A DNA stretch of 7,437 nt from assembly GCA_047517485.1 (NCBI GenBank), contig JAKZSU010000019.1, positions 1 through 7,437 of the forward strand, given 5' to 3'. The position numbers and the translations under genes are program-made. The DNA comes from JAKZSU01 sp047517485 (lineage in GTDB: Bacteria; Pseudomonadota; Alphaproteobacteria; UBA7887). This document shows, one piece after another, positions 1 to 5,874 of the stretch. Under the pieces are notes generated by a model. The model saw only the letters and a list, made by a program, of their open reading frames with translations. It was not told the DNA's origin and searched no databases. The first letter of the stretch is position 1. Each line of letters starts with the position of its first letter.

Positions 1-73
1 CATGCGCCGCGTCGGTGGCTGGCAAACACTCGACCAAGCGCCGGTCAAGAAGCCGATTGACCTCGCCGCCTGA
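1..73 (+). CDS. C-terminal end of an unrecognised gene, cut by the left edge
   Basis: An open frame enters from the left edge and stops with TGA at 71-73. The visible peptide ends ...GWQTLDQAPVKKPIDLAA. Third codon positions are mostly G or C, as in the genes further along, which supports real coding. An ATG at position 2 is in this frame, but it is more likely internal than a start. I do not recognise the family from this short tail. It ends 13 bases before the CheZ-like ORF, so the two may be co-transcribed. Confidence 0.4.
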   Translation, partial: MRRVGGWQTLDQAPVKKPIDLAA

Positions 74-86
74 TTGAGCAACCATC

Positions 87-428
87 GTGATCGGGAGCTA
101 CGCCAAAAACCAATTTCCACCAACTATCGGACACGACCCGGCTGGTCTTGCCGACTGGACCGGCAGTATCGAGAGCAAGTTCCAAACCGTTTTCGAAGCC
201 TGCAGCTTTCAAGATATAACCGGTCAGCGGATCACCAAGATCGTCGGCGAGCTGAAGTATATCGACGAACGGCTCAGCAAAATGATCGCGATTTGGGGTC
301 CGGAAGGACTTCAGGACGAGCCCATCCAACCGGCGGTACACGTGACCCCCGAGGGCGAGAAACTCGAGGGACCGGCGCTGGCCGGCCAAGGCGTGAGCCA
401 GGACGATATCGACAAGATGTTCGACTGA
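87..428 (+). CDS. cheZ: CheZ-like chemotaxis protein phosphatase, short or 5'-truncated
   Basis: CheZ dephosphorylates the response regulator CheY-P in the cytoplasm. The 113-residue product carries the family signature FEACSFQDITGQRITKIV. In E. coli CheZ the catalytic pair is Asp143 and Gln147 in a DLTGQ motif; here the matching residues are D43 and Q47 in DITGQ. The C-terminus SQDDIDKMFD matches the acidic CheY-binding tail, with the usual variable linker before it (residues 75-103). Alphaproteobacterial CheZ proteins are usually near 200 residues or more, and the N-terminal coiled region is absent here. Residues 1-28 do not look like CheZ. The only usable start in frame is GTG at 87, just after an in-frame TGA at 75-77, and its Shine-Dalgarno is weak. 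It could be a functional short CheZ or the 3' end of a disrupted gene. The family call is firm; integrity is uncertain. Confidence 0.75.
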   Translation: MIGSYAKNQFPPTIGHDPAGLADWTGSIESKFQTVFEACSFQDITGQRITKIVGELKYIDERLSKMIAIWGPEGLQDEPIQPAVHVTPEGEKLEGPALAGQGVSQDDIDKMFD

Positions 429-547
429 CCCGGGAAATCCACGCGCAACCGTTCGGTAGGAATTGACCGGCCGGGTTTACTCCGACACACTTCGACCACC
501 GAAACGCAGACTCGAACCGTGCCCAGGCGCGGCGGAGAAGACGTGCC

Positions 548-1156
548 ATGACGTGGTTCCAGCGTGCCGTGCGACCGGCGACGATCGCCGTGACGGCTCT
601 CCTGATAGCCGGTTTTTCCGGCCCCGGTTTTGCCGACGGCGCCAATAGCGTGCCGTTCGCGCTGATCGACCATGGCGGCCGAGCGGTCACCGACACCGAT
701 TTTCATGGCTCGTACCTGCTGATATTTTTCGGCTACACGCAGTGTCCGGATATTTGCCCGACCGATCTCGCCAAAATGGCCGCCGCCGTCGACGGTCTGG
801 GCGGTGACGCGGAGCGCGTTCAACCGCTTTTCGTGACCATCGATCCGTCCCGCGATTCGGTCGCTGTGTTGGCCGACTATGTCGGACATTTCCACCCGCG
901 GCTCATCGGCTTGACCGGAGACCCGGCCCAGATCGCGGCGCTCGCGGCGCGCTACGGTGTGCGTTCGAAGCCTTATCAAGACGGCGATCAGGGTGAAGCG
1001 GCGGGCGATTATTATCTCGACCATACCGGGGCAATGTATCTCTTAGGGCCCGACGGCGGCGGGTTGAGCTATTTTCAGCATGACGTGGTCGCGGCGGATA
1101 TCACCTCGGTGATGCAACAGTTTATCGCCCGCGACGACTCGCAATCAAATAATTGA
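548..1156 (+). CDS. SCO1/SenC family copper-binding protein
   Basis: SCO proteins are membrane-tethered or periplasmic thioredoxin-fold proteins that deliver copper to, or reduce thiols of, copper oxidase centres such as CuA. The 202-residue product starts with a hydrophobic export segment (residues 8-29, ending FADG). The thioredoxin-like core follows. The copper-binding motif is FFGYTQCPDICPTDL, giving C66 and C70 (CxxxC), and the third ligand is H159 in YLDHTGAMYLL. The VTIDPSRD segment near 97-103 and GLTGDPAQI near 121-129 are also typical. ATG at 548 follows a GGCGGAG element. No cytochrome oxidase gene is visible; the next genes are a cupredoxin and a NosR homologue. NosZ also has a CuA site, so a role in assembling that or the cupredoxin is plausible inference. 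The 119 bases upstream (429-547) hold no gene and no promoter I can defend. Confidence 0.93.
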   Translation: MTWFQRAVRPATIAVTALLIAGFSGPGFADGANSVPFALIDHGGRAVTDTDFHGSYLLIFFGYTQCPDICPTDLAKMAAAVDGLGGDAERVQPLFVTIDPSRDSVAVLADYVGHFHPRLIGLTGDPAQIAALAARYGVRSKPYQDGDQGEAAGDYYLDHTGAMYLLGPDGGGLSYFQHDVVAADITSVMQQFIARDDSQSNN

Positions 1157-1189
1157 CGGGGACAAGCGATGCGGCGAGAGGGAGCGATA

Positions 1190-1519
1190 ATGAGACGAAA
1201 TTTGCTGGCCATTCTGGTGGCGGTGGCGACGACGTTGGGCATTTCCGCGCCGGCCATGGCGGAGAATTGCGCGACCATCCACGAGGTGGCGATCACCTAT
1301 ACGTTCGAGCCGGGCGATCTCTATATAAAAGTCGGCGATTGCGTGCACTTCACCAACACCCACATCATCGAACACAGTGCGATGGGCCTGGAACGTGAGT
1401 TCAATACCGGTATCTTGATGCCTGGCGGCACCTCGATTCTGGAATTCGACAAGCCGATCGTGATTCCCTATATCTGCAGCGTGCATCCCCTGATGTCAGG
1501 CGTCTTGATCATCGAGTAA
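1190..1519 (+). CDS. Small exported cupredoxin (amicyanin/plastocyanin-like blue copper protein)
   Basis: This is a predicted type 1 copper electron carrier of the periplasm. The 109-residue product has a Sec-type signal peptide (MRRNLL..., hydrophobic to about residue 21, probable cut after APAMA at 25), leaving a mature domain of about 84 residues. Predicted copper ligands are H62 (IIEHSAM) and C96, H99 and M102 in CSVHPLM. This C-x2-H-x2-M spacing is that of amicyanin (CTPHPFM). Two further cysteines, C27 and C51, could form a disulfide. I chose ATG 1190 because AGAGGGAG at 1177-1184 sits 5 bases ahead of it; an in-frame ATG at 1169 would add seven residues. It lies 33 bases after the SCO gene and about 20 before the NosR gene, so co-transcription is likely. 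It may pass electrons within this module; the partner is unknown. Confidence 0.9.
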   Translation: MRRNLLAILVAVATTLGISAPAMAENCATIHEVAITYTFEPGDLYIKVGDCVHFTNTHIIEHSAMGLEREFNTGILMPGGTSILEFDKPIVIPYICSVHPLMSGVLIIE

Positions 1520-1540
1520 TACAACATGAGGGGGCCCCGG

Positions 1541-3664
1541 ATGCTTGCGCGTCGATTGCTAACGGCGATCGTTTGTCTTGGGGTCGCGGTGGCATCGACC
1601 GCGGCGGCGCGCGCCGACATGAACGATCCCTTGGCGACGCGCCTGACACAATCGCTGGTCAGCCAGCTTTTTCCCGACGCCGATGGTATCGCGACGATCG
1701 CGGGCGATCCGCCGATTGCCGTGTTGACCCGAGACGGCGAGATCGTCGGTTATATGTTCTCGACCCACGAGACCATGCGACCCGCTGGCTATAGCGGGCT
1801 TTCCTTCGATATCATCATCGCTCTCGACGGCGACGGGGTGATCCGCGATCTCCGGCTTCTCGAGGAGCACGAGCCGCTGATCTCGCCCGACCAGATATCG
1901 CTTTCGCACCTCAGTCGTTTTTTGACACAGTTGCATCAATTCGATGTCAAGGACTCGCGCCGGGTTCGCACCAAGTATGTCGACCACATCTCGGGCGCGA
2001 CGGTGAGCGCCATGGCCATGCTTCGTGCCACCAAGAGTGCCGCGATCATGGTCGGCTATCTCAAGGGGATCATCGCCGATGGCGGCGACGGTCTATCGCT
2101 CGATCGATACAGTTTCGCCGTGCGGACTTGGCCGGACCTCATTGCCGATGGATCGATTCGTGCGCTACCGGTATCCAATCGTACCGTGCGCCGGATGTTC
2201 TTGACGGCCGGCTTGGACGAGCCCGATATTGGGCCCGACGACGCGCTATTCCTAACCCTCTACGCGGCCCTGGCGACGCCGCCCTCGGTGGGGCGCAATC
2301 TATTTGGCGCCGGCGCGTTTCGCCAGATCTCGCAAGCGGCGACGCCTGGCGAACAAAACCTGATCATCGGCTCCACCGGGGACTATTTGTGGCTGCCGCG
2401 AAATCCGTGGTTGGTCGAGGTCTTCGACCGTGTCCGCATCGTCCAGAACGAAACTCTGATCTCGCTCAGGCCGGAGAATTTCTATCCGGCGCATCGCTTC
2501 GCCATCGCGGGGGCGCCCAAACTTCGCCAAGCCGGACGCTTCCGCATCCCCGCCGAAAGTGGCTTCGACCCGCTCCAGGACTGGGCGGTCGAGATCACGG
2601 TGAACGGCGCGGAGAGCGAAGACGCGGTCCCCGCGGTCACCTTCACCCTGCCGTATCGGGTGCCCGGGCACTATGTGATGGGCGACGACGTCGCGCTCGA
2701 GGACGCCGGCTTCAAGCAGCCCAACCATATCGGCCTGGGGGGCTGGCGAGAAAGCGCACTCACCGACTGGCAGCGAACGTGGATCGATAAACAATGGTCG
2801 ATCGTCGGCCTGGTGGGCCTGCTCGCCGCGACCACGATGGTCATGTTGTTTCAGCATCGGATCGCGCGCGCGCGCCGCGTGCATGCGCTGGTCCGCACCG
2901 GGCTGCTGGTCGTCACCTTGGTCTGGCTCGGCTGGGTCGCCGGCACCCAATTGACCATTCTCACCGTCACCAACTATGTGTCGCTGGCGATGAGTGGGGT
3001 CGATTGGCACGCGGTGCTGTTCGACCCGCTGATGGTGATATTGAGCGCCTATGTCCTGATCAGCCTGGTGCTCTGGGGACGCGGCCTGTTCTGCGGTTGG
3101 CTGTGCCCGTTCGGGGCGCTTCAGGAATTGGTCGCCAAGCTCGGCGCGGTCTTACGCGTGCCGCGGGTAGCCGTGCCGCCGGCGGTCCAGAAGCGCGCCT
3201 GGGCGATCAAATATGGCGTCGCCGCCGTGCTTCTCGGTCTGGTCATCTTTATGCCTGGCTGGGCCACCAGCGCGGCCGAGGTCGAGCCGTTCAAGACCGC
3301 GATCAGCCTGCGCTTCGAGCGCTCCTGGCCGTATGTCCTTTATGCGGTGCTGTTGCTCGGCGCCGGCCTGTTCGTCGAGCGCTTCTTTTGTCGCTATCTG
3401 TGCCCCCTCGGCGCGGTGCTCGCGCTCGCCGGTCGGTTCCATGTGTTCGCTTGGCTGAAACGTCGCCCGGAATGCGGCAGCGCCTGCCATCTCTGCGAAA
3501 ATTCGTGCCCCATCGGTGCGATCGAGGCGACCGGCGCGATCGACATGAACGAATGCCTGCAATGCCTCGACTGTCAGGTCGAATATTACGACGATCAGCG
3601 CTGTCCGCCGTTGGTTGCGGAACGAAAGCAGCGCCGCGTCGGGGTTGCGATTTCCGCCGCGTAA
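1541..3664 (+). CDS. nosR: NosR/NirI family flavin and iron-sulfur membrane protein
   Basis: NosR is a membrane electron-transfer protein needed for nitrous oxide reductase expression and activity; NirI is its nitrite reductase counterpart. The product is 707 residues, close to typical NosR length. In order: signal segment (about 5-25); periplasmic FMN-binding domain (about 40-180) with SGATVS, where T154 is the expected covalent flavin site; a further periplasmic region to about 415; about five membrane helices (near 419-437, 452-473, 493-513, 558-574, 597-613). Two NapH-like motifs follow, C518-x3-C522-P and C617-x3-C621-P, then two 4Fe-4S sites: C645, C649, C652, C656 (CGSACHLCENSCP) and C672, C675, C678, C688. 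All expected cysteines are present. ATG 1541 is preferred because AGGGGG at 1529-1534 lies 6 bases upstream; ATG 1526 is the alternative. No nosZ follows, so NosR versus a NosR-like paralogue is not settled. Confidence 0.92.
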   Translation: MLARRLLTAIVCLGVAVASTAAARADMNDPLATRLTQSLVSQLFPDADGIATIAGDPPIAVLTRDGEIVGYMFSTHETMRPAGYSGLSFDIIIALDGDGVIRDLRLLEEHEPLISPDQISLSHLSRFLTQLHQFDVKDSRRVRTKYVDHISGATVSAMAMLRATKSAAIMVGYLKGIIADGGDGLSLDRYSFAVRTWPDLIADGSIRALPVSNRTVRRMFLTAGLDEPDIGPDDALFLTLYAALATPPSVGRNLFGAGAFRQISQAATPGEQNLIIGSTGDYLWLPRNPWLVEVFDRVRIVQNETLISLRPENFYPAHRFAIAGAPKLRQAGRFRIPAESGFDPLQDWAVEITVNGAESEDAVPAVTFTLPYRVPGHYVMGDDVALEDAGFKQPNHIGLGGWRESALTDWQRTWIDKQWSIVGLVGLLAATTMVMLFQHRIARARRVHALVRTGLLVVTLVWLGWVAGTQLTILTVTNYVSLAMSGVDWHAVLFDPLMVILSAYVLISLVLWGRGLFCGWLCPFGALQELVAKLGAVLRVPRVAVPPAVQKRAWAIKYGVAAVLLGLVIFMPGWATSAAEVEPFKTAISLRFERSWPYVLYAVLLLGAGLFVERFFCRYLCPLGAVLALAGRFHVFAWLKRRPECGSACHLCENSCPIGAIEATGAIDMNECLQCLDCQVEYYDDQRCPPLVAERKQRRVGVAISAA

Positions 3665-3723
3665 AGCGGACTCGTAGAGGCCAAAATAATCTGTTACCAT
3701 CCGCAACGACCGGGGAGGTTTTC

Positions 3724-3801
3724 TTGGGACCGGTCCGCATCGCTGCGCTCATGATAGGGGGTATCATGGCGCCAAGTCTCGGCGCACCTCCTTCCAGGTG
3801 A
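3724..3801 (+). CDS. Candidate small hydrophobic leader peptide (25 residues)
   Basis: A TTG at 3724 is preceded 5 bases upstream by GGGGAGG (3712-3718), a near-ideal Shine-Dalgarno. It opens a 25-codon frame ending at TGA 3799-3801. The peptide begins MGPVRIAALMIGGIMAPS and ends LGAPPSR. It has one early arginine then a hydrophobic stretch, like a signal sequence or a tiny membrane peptide. It could be a leader peptide controlling the gene downstream, the stump of a lost secreted protein, or chance. The Shine-Dalgarno lies in the loop of the 3708-3735 inverted repeat, and the stop codon lies inside the 3781-3805 hairpin. I do not recognise a family. Confidence 0.3.
   Translation: MGPVRIAALMIGGIMAPSLGAPPSR
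3750..3768. repeat. Perfect inverted repeat with G5 loop
   Basis: CATGATA at 3750-3756 and TATCATG at 3762-3768 are exact reverse complements separated by GGGGG. As DNA it could be an operator half-site pair; as RNA it is a 7-bp hairpin. It lies inside the candidate leader ORF. No T-run follows. Confidence 0.6.
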
Positions 3802-3805
3802 CGCC
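3781..3805 (+). promoter_or_regulatory. Bulged hairpin displaying an anti-Shine-Dalgarno-like ACCTCC
   Basis: GGCGCACCT (3781-3789) pairs with AGGTG-A-CGCC (3796-3805) to give nine base pairs with one bulged A (3801) and a six-base loop (3790-3795). The left arm and loop together read CACCTCCTT, which matches the 3' end of 16S rRNA. It is complementary to GGAGGT at 3714-3719 (Shine-Dalgarno of the small ORF) and to AGGGAGG at 3933-3939 (Shine-Dalgarno of the amidohydrolase, with one G-U pair). The pairings are visible in the sequence; a switching role is inference. Confidence 0.35.
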
Positions 3806-3947
3806 AGTGGTGCTCGGGTCCCGCGGGGGCTCCCATGGCATGGGCGACAGCCAGGATTTGGCATGTGGACGGGGGTCCAGTCACATGTCTGTGCGCTGTC
3901 GCATTTGAGGGGCTAGAGCGAAAAGAAAAAACAGGGAGGAGCTCGCA

Positions 3948-5270
3948 ATGGAGCTGAATTTTCTCAATCACTTCAACGAATTCCGCAAGCATGGGGTGAA
4001 TGCGTTCGACCCCTATCAAGGCGGCACGGCGTTTTTCCGTACCGGCGGCCTGGGTAAAAAGGTCAGCGAACGGATGGAGGATATGGCCGGCCAGTCCGAG
4101 TTGCCGCGCCGTGAATTCTTCAAATCGGCGCTCGGCTTTACCGGCGCCATGCTGGCGGTCAACGCGGCCACCGGCATGCGGTTCTTCGAGGTCTCCGACG
4201 CCGAGGCACAAGAGCTCGCGGCGCTCGAGGAAGTCCAGGGTTCGCTCCGCGGCAAAGCTGGCTTTGTCGTCGATATGCACACCCATGTCTGTACCCGCCC
4301 GCAAGGTTATGTCGAGGGTGTCAACACCACCGAACAGGGCATGTGGTTCGTCAACCTGCTCGACGGCCTCGGTAAGGCGTTCGGCATGGAGAACGGCACC
4401 GCCGACATGAATATCGAGAACTTCGGCAAAATGTTGCTGGAAGGCAGCGATACCGATGTTGCGGTGTTCAACCCCTTCGGTTTCCGCGAGGATTACGGCG
4501 GACAGGACATGGTGCCGATGGAGTATCAGGCCCAGGTCAAGGAAGCCTATCCGTCACAAACCATCATGATGGCCGGCGGACTGACGCCGAACCAGGGTGT
4601 GACCGAGACCCTCGAGCGGATGCAGATGTTCGTCGAGGACTACAAGGCTTCCGGCCTCAAGCTCTACACGTTTGACTCGACGCCGCAAAAGGGCTGGTGG
4701 TTCGATGACGAGAAGCGCGCTTATCCGATGTGGGAGAAGGCCCGTGAACTCGGCATCAAGAACATCGGCTGCCATAAGGGCATTCCGTTCGGCCAGTTCA
4801 TGGCGCGATATGCCCATGCCGAGGATTTCGACAAAGCCTGTGACGATTTCCTCGACCTCAACTTCATCGCTTTCCATTCAGCATGGCCGTATCACGGCGA
4901 GCTGGCGGCAATGAAGGGCTTCAAGCCGCAACGCAACAACATGTACTGCGAAATCGGCTCGACTTTCGCGGCGACCGTGACCAGCCGGCCGATGGAGTGC
5001 GCGCATGTGCTCGGAACCTTGGTTCGCGATCTTGGCGCGGACTATGTGATGTGGGGCACGGATTCGCTTCTGTGGGGAAATCCGCAGTGGCAGATCGATG
5101 CCTTCCGTCGCTTCCGGATTCCGGACGAGTTGATCGACGGCTACGGCTATCCGCAGCTGACCGACGAGGTCAAGGCGAAGATCCTCGGCGGCAACGCAGC
5201 TCGGTTGTGGGGCCTGGAGACCGCGATGAACGACCAGGGACGCGAAGTCCCGGTTGTCGACTTCGGCTGA
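3948..5270 (+). CDS. Tat-exported metal-dependent amidohydrolase (amidohydrolase 2 type)
   Basis: This is a 440-residue TIM-barrel hydrolase or decarboxylase related to the ACMSD/amidohydrolase-2 group (PF04909 type), which act on C-N bonds or decarboxylate ring-fission acids. Metal-site residues are seen in order: H111 and H113 (DMHTHV), H276 (GCHKG), H310 (AFHSAWPYHGE) and D372 (WGTDSLLWG). A twin-arginine motif, PRREFFKSALGF (R54, R55), is followed by a hydrophobic stretch and a possible cut after DAEA at residue 87, so Tat export as a folded metalloenzyme is likely. The 50 residues before the motif are unusually long. ATG 3948 has the strong AGGGAGGAG at 3933-3941; an internal ATG at 4083 has its Shine-Dalgarno too close. 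A terminator follows the stop codon directly. The substrate cannot be read from the sequence. Confidence 0.88.
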   Translation: MELNFLNHFNEFRKHGVNAFDPYQGGTAFFRTGGLGKKVSERMEDMAGQSELPRREFFKSALGFTGAMLAVNAATGMRFFEVSDAEAQELAALEEVQGSLRGKAGFVVDMHTHVCTRPQGYVEGVNTTEQGMWFVNLLDGLGKAFGMENGTADMNIENFGKMLLEGSDTDVAVFNPFGFREDYGGQDMVPMEYQAQVKEAYPSQTIMMAGGLTPNQGVTETLERMQMFVEDYKASGLKLYTFDSTPQKGWWFDDEKRAYPMWEKARELGIKNIGCHKGIPFGQFMARYAHAEDFDKACDDFLDLNFIAFHSAWPYHGELAAMKGFKPQRNNMYCEIGSTFAATVTSRPMECAHVLGTLVRDLGADYVMWGTDSLLWGNPQWQIDAFRRFRIPDELIDGYGYPQLTDEVKAKILGGNAARLWGLETAMNDQGREVPVVDFG

Positions 5271-5295
5271 GCCGAGGCGCGGTTAGACGATATTG

Positions 5296-5331
5296 GGGAT
5301 GGTCGGGGAAACTCGGCCGTCCCTTTCTTTT
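5296..5331 (+). terminator. Intrinsic terminator after the amidohydrolase gene
   Basis: GGGATGGTCGGG (5296-5307) pairs with CTCGGCCGTCCC (5312-5323) over 12 base pairs, three of them G-U. The loop is GAAA, a stable tetraloop, and TTTCTTTT follows at 5324-5331. It starts 25 bases after the amidohydrolase stop and ends 18 bases before the FmdB start. The FmdB gene therefore either relies on read-through or has a promoter overlapping this hairpin. Confidence 0.8.
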
Positions 5332-5349
5332 GCACTTTTTGGAAATGCC

Positions 5350-5634
5350 ATGCCGACGTATCAGTACAAATGCGAGCCTTGCCTGAAAATCTACAAGGTG
5401 AGCCACAGCATGAACGACAGCCCGAAAGTCCGCTGTCCGGACTGCAACAAAAAAACCGAGCGGATGATCTCGGCGCCGTTTCTCAGCCTCCGAGGCCATA
5501 CCAGCCCGACCGAGGCGAAGTACGCCAAGATGTCGGACACCGAGGAAATCGCCCGCGAAAAGGAACTGCAGAAGACCTACGAGACGATCTGGCTACCGCC
5601 CGAGGTCAAGCACGCCCCCGATCACGATCACTGA
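5350..5634 (+). CDS. FmdB-type zinc-ribbon protein
   Basis: This 94-residue protein opens with the FmdB signature MPTYQYKCEPC. The four zinc ligands are C8, C11, C29 and C32 (CEPC and CPDC). The rest is charged and probably helical (residues 53-78), ending in a histidine-rich tail APDHDH that might also bind metal. The family was named after a putative regulator of formamidase/amidase genes in Methylophilus, but its biochemical role is poorly known. ATG 5350 is chosen because it begins the conserved MPTY; an upstream TTG at 5293 would place the start in the terminator stem. Its Shine-Dalgarno is weak (GGAAA). Its position right after an amidohydrolase fits an accessory or regulatory role, but the terminator between them argues for separate or partial expression. 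Confidence 0.88.
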   Translation: MPTYQYKCEPCLKIYKVSHSMNDSPKVRCPDCNKKTERMISAPFLSLRGHTSPTEAKYAKMSDTEEIAREKELQKTYETIWLPPEVKHAPDHDH

Positions 5635-5645
5635 TTGCTTCTGCC

Positions 5646-5859
5646 TCACGACGCCAGCGGCAGGCACGACGGGCCGATCGGCTCGAAGTTCTTGTAGGTG
5701 AGGATGAATTCGCGGTGTCCGAGCGCCTCTGATCAGGTGCGCGCGCCGTCGGCCACCGCCTGAATCAAGTCATGAATCTCGCGCCCGAATTCGTCGAGGG
5801 TCGCGCGGCCTTTCGAAGTGCGCCCGGGCGTGGGATGATCCGGCACCAACCCGTCTCGA
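5646..5859 (-). pseudogene. Possible decayed end of a minus-strand gene
   Basis: The spacer 5635-5874 has no intact gene. On the minus strand one frame reads, from about 5859 downwards, RDGLVPDHPTPGRTSKGR then ATLDEFGREIHDLIQ and further to a TGA at 5733-5735. In the same frame it goes on as GHREFILTYKNFEPIGPSCL to a second TGA at 5646-5648. Both parts have very high G/C at third positions, as in the real genes here, which is unexpected for a spacer. The first part resembles the C-terminal helix pattern of creatininase-like hydrolases, but this is weak; I do not recognise the second. Its 5' end would run into the dioxygenase gene, so at most a remnant survives. It may also be a chance open frame. 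Confidence 0.25.
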
Positions 5860-5874
5860 ATGAAGGAAAAGCCG

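Larger units (their letters stand above)
3665..3947. other. Structured intergenic region ahead of the amidohydrolase gene
   Basis: These 283 bases lack a large gene but are dense in short inverted repeats. Those visible are GACCGG/CCGGTC (3708-3735), CATGATA-GGGGG-TATCATG (3750-3768), a 9-bp bulged hairpin (3781-3805), the palindrome CCCGCGGG (3820-3827), CCCATG-G-CATGGG (3832-3844) and TGGAC-GGGG-GTCCA (3866-3879). None is followed by a T-run, so none is an intrinsic terminator. The last 35 bases are purine-rich and end in the strong Shine-Dalgarno AGGGAGGAG of the next gene. The promoter of the amidohydrolase must lie here or upstream; I could not place it. A 5' leader or small RNA is plausible inference. 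Confidence 0.5.

Noticed and set aside
464..492. Possible sigma-70 promoter starting TTGACC upstream of the SCO gene
   Set aside because: At 17-base spacing the -10 position reads CACACT, which is too far from TATAAT to support a call.
2300..3010. Long minus-strand open frame under the NosR gene
   Set aside because: It lies wholly inside NosR, whose flavin, membrane and cysteine motifs are intact. The opposite frame is a by-product of GC-rich codon bias and shows no recognisable domain.
2794..3801. Plus-strand frame overlapping the NosR 3' half and running into the intergenic region
   Set aside because: It is Arg-rich and low in complexity, and runs out of frame with the NosR membrane and cysteine motifs. 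Only its last 25 codons, with their own Shine-Dalgarno, are kept as a candidate micro-ORF.
3859..3887. Possible sigma-54 promoter (TTGGCATG) upstream of the amidohydrolase
   Set aside because: The GG is not followed by GC at the required distance; the -12 element is absent.
3665..3947. FNR/Anr-type box (TTGAT-N4-ATCAA) expected for NosR-linked genes
   Set aside because: No match was seen here or in the 429-547 region ahead of the SCO gene.
5641..5663. CTGCC/GGCAG inverted repeat after the FmdB gene as a terminator
   Set aside because: Only five base pairs around a 13-base loop, with no T-run.
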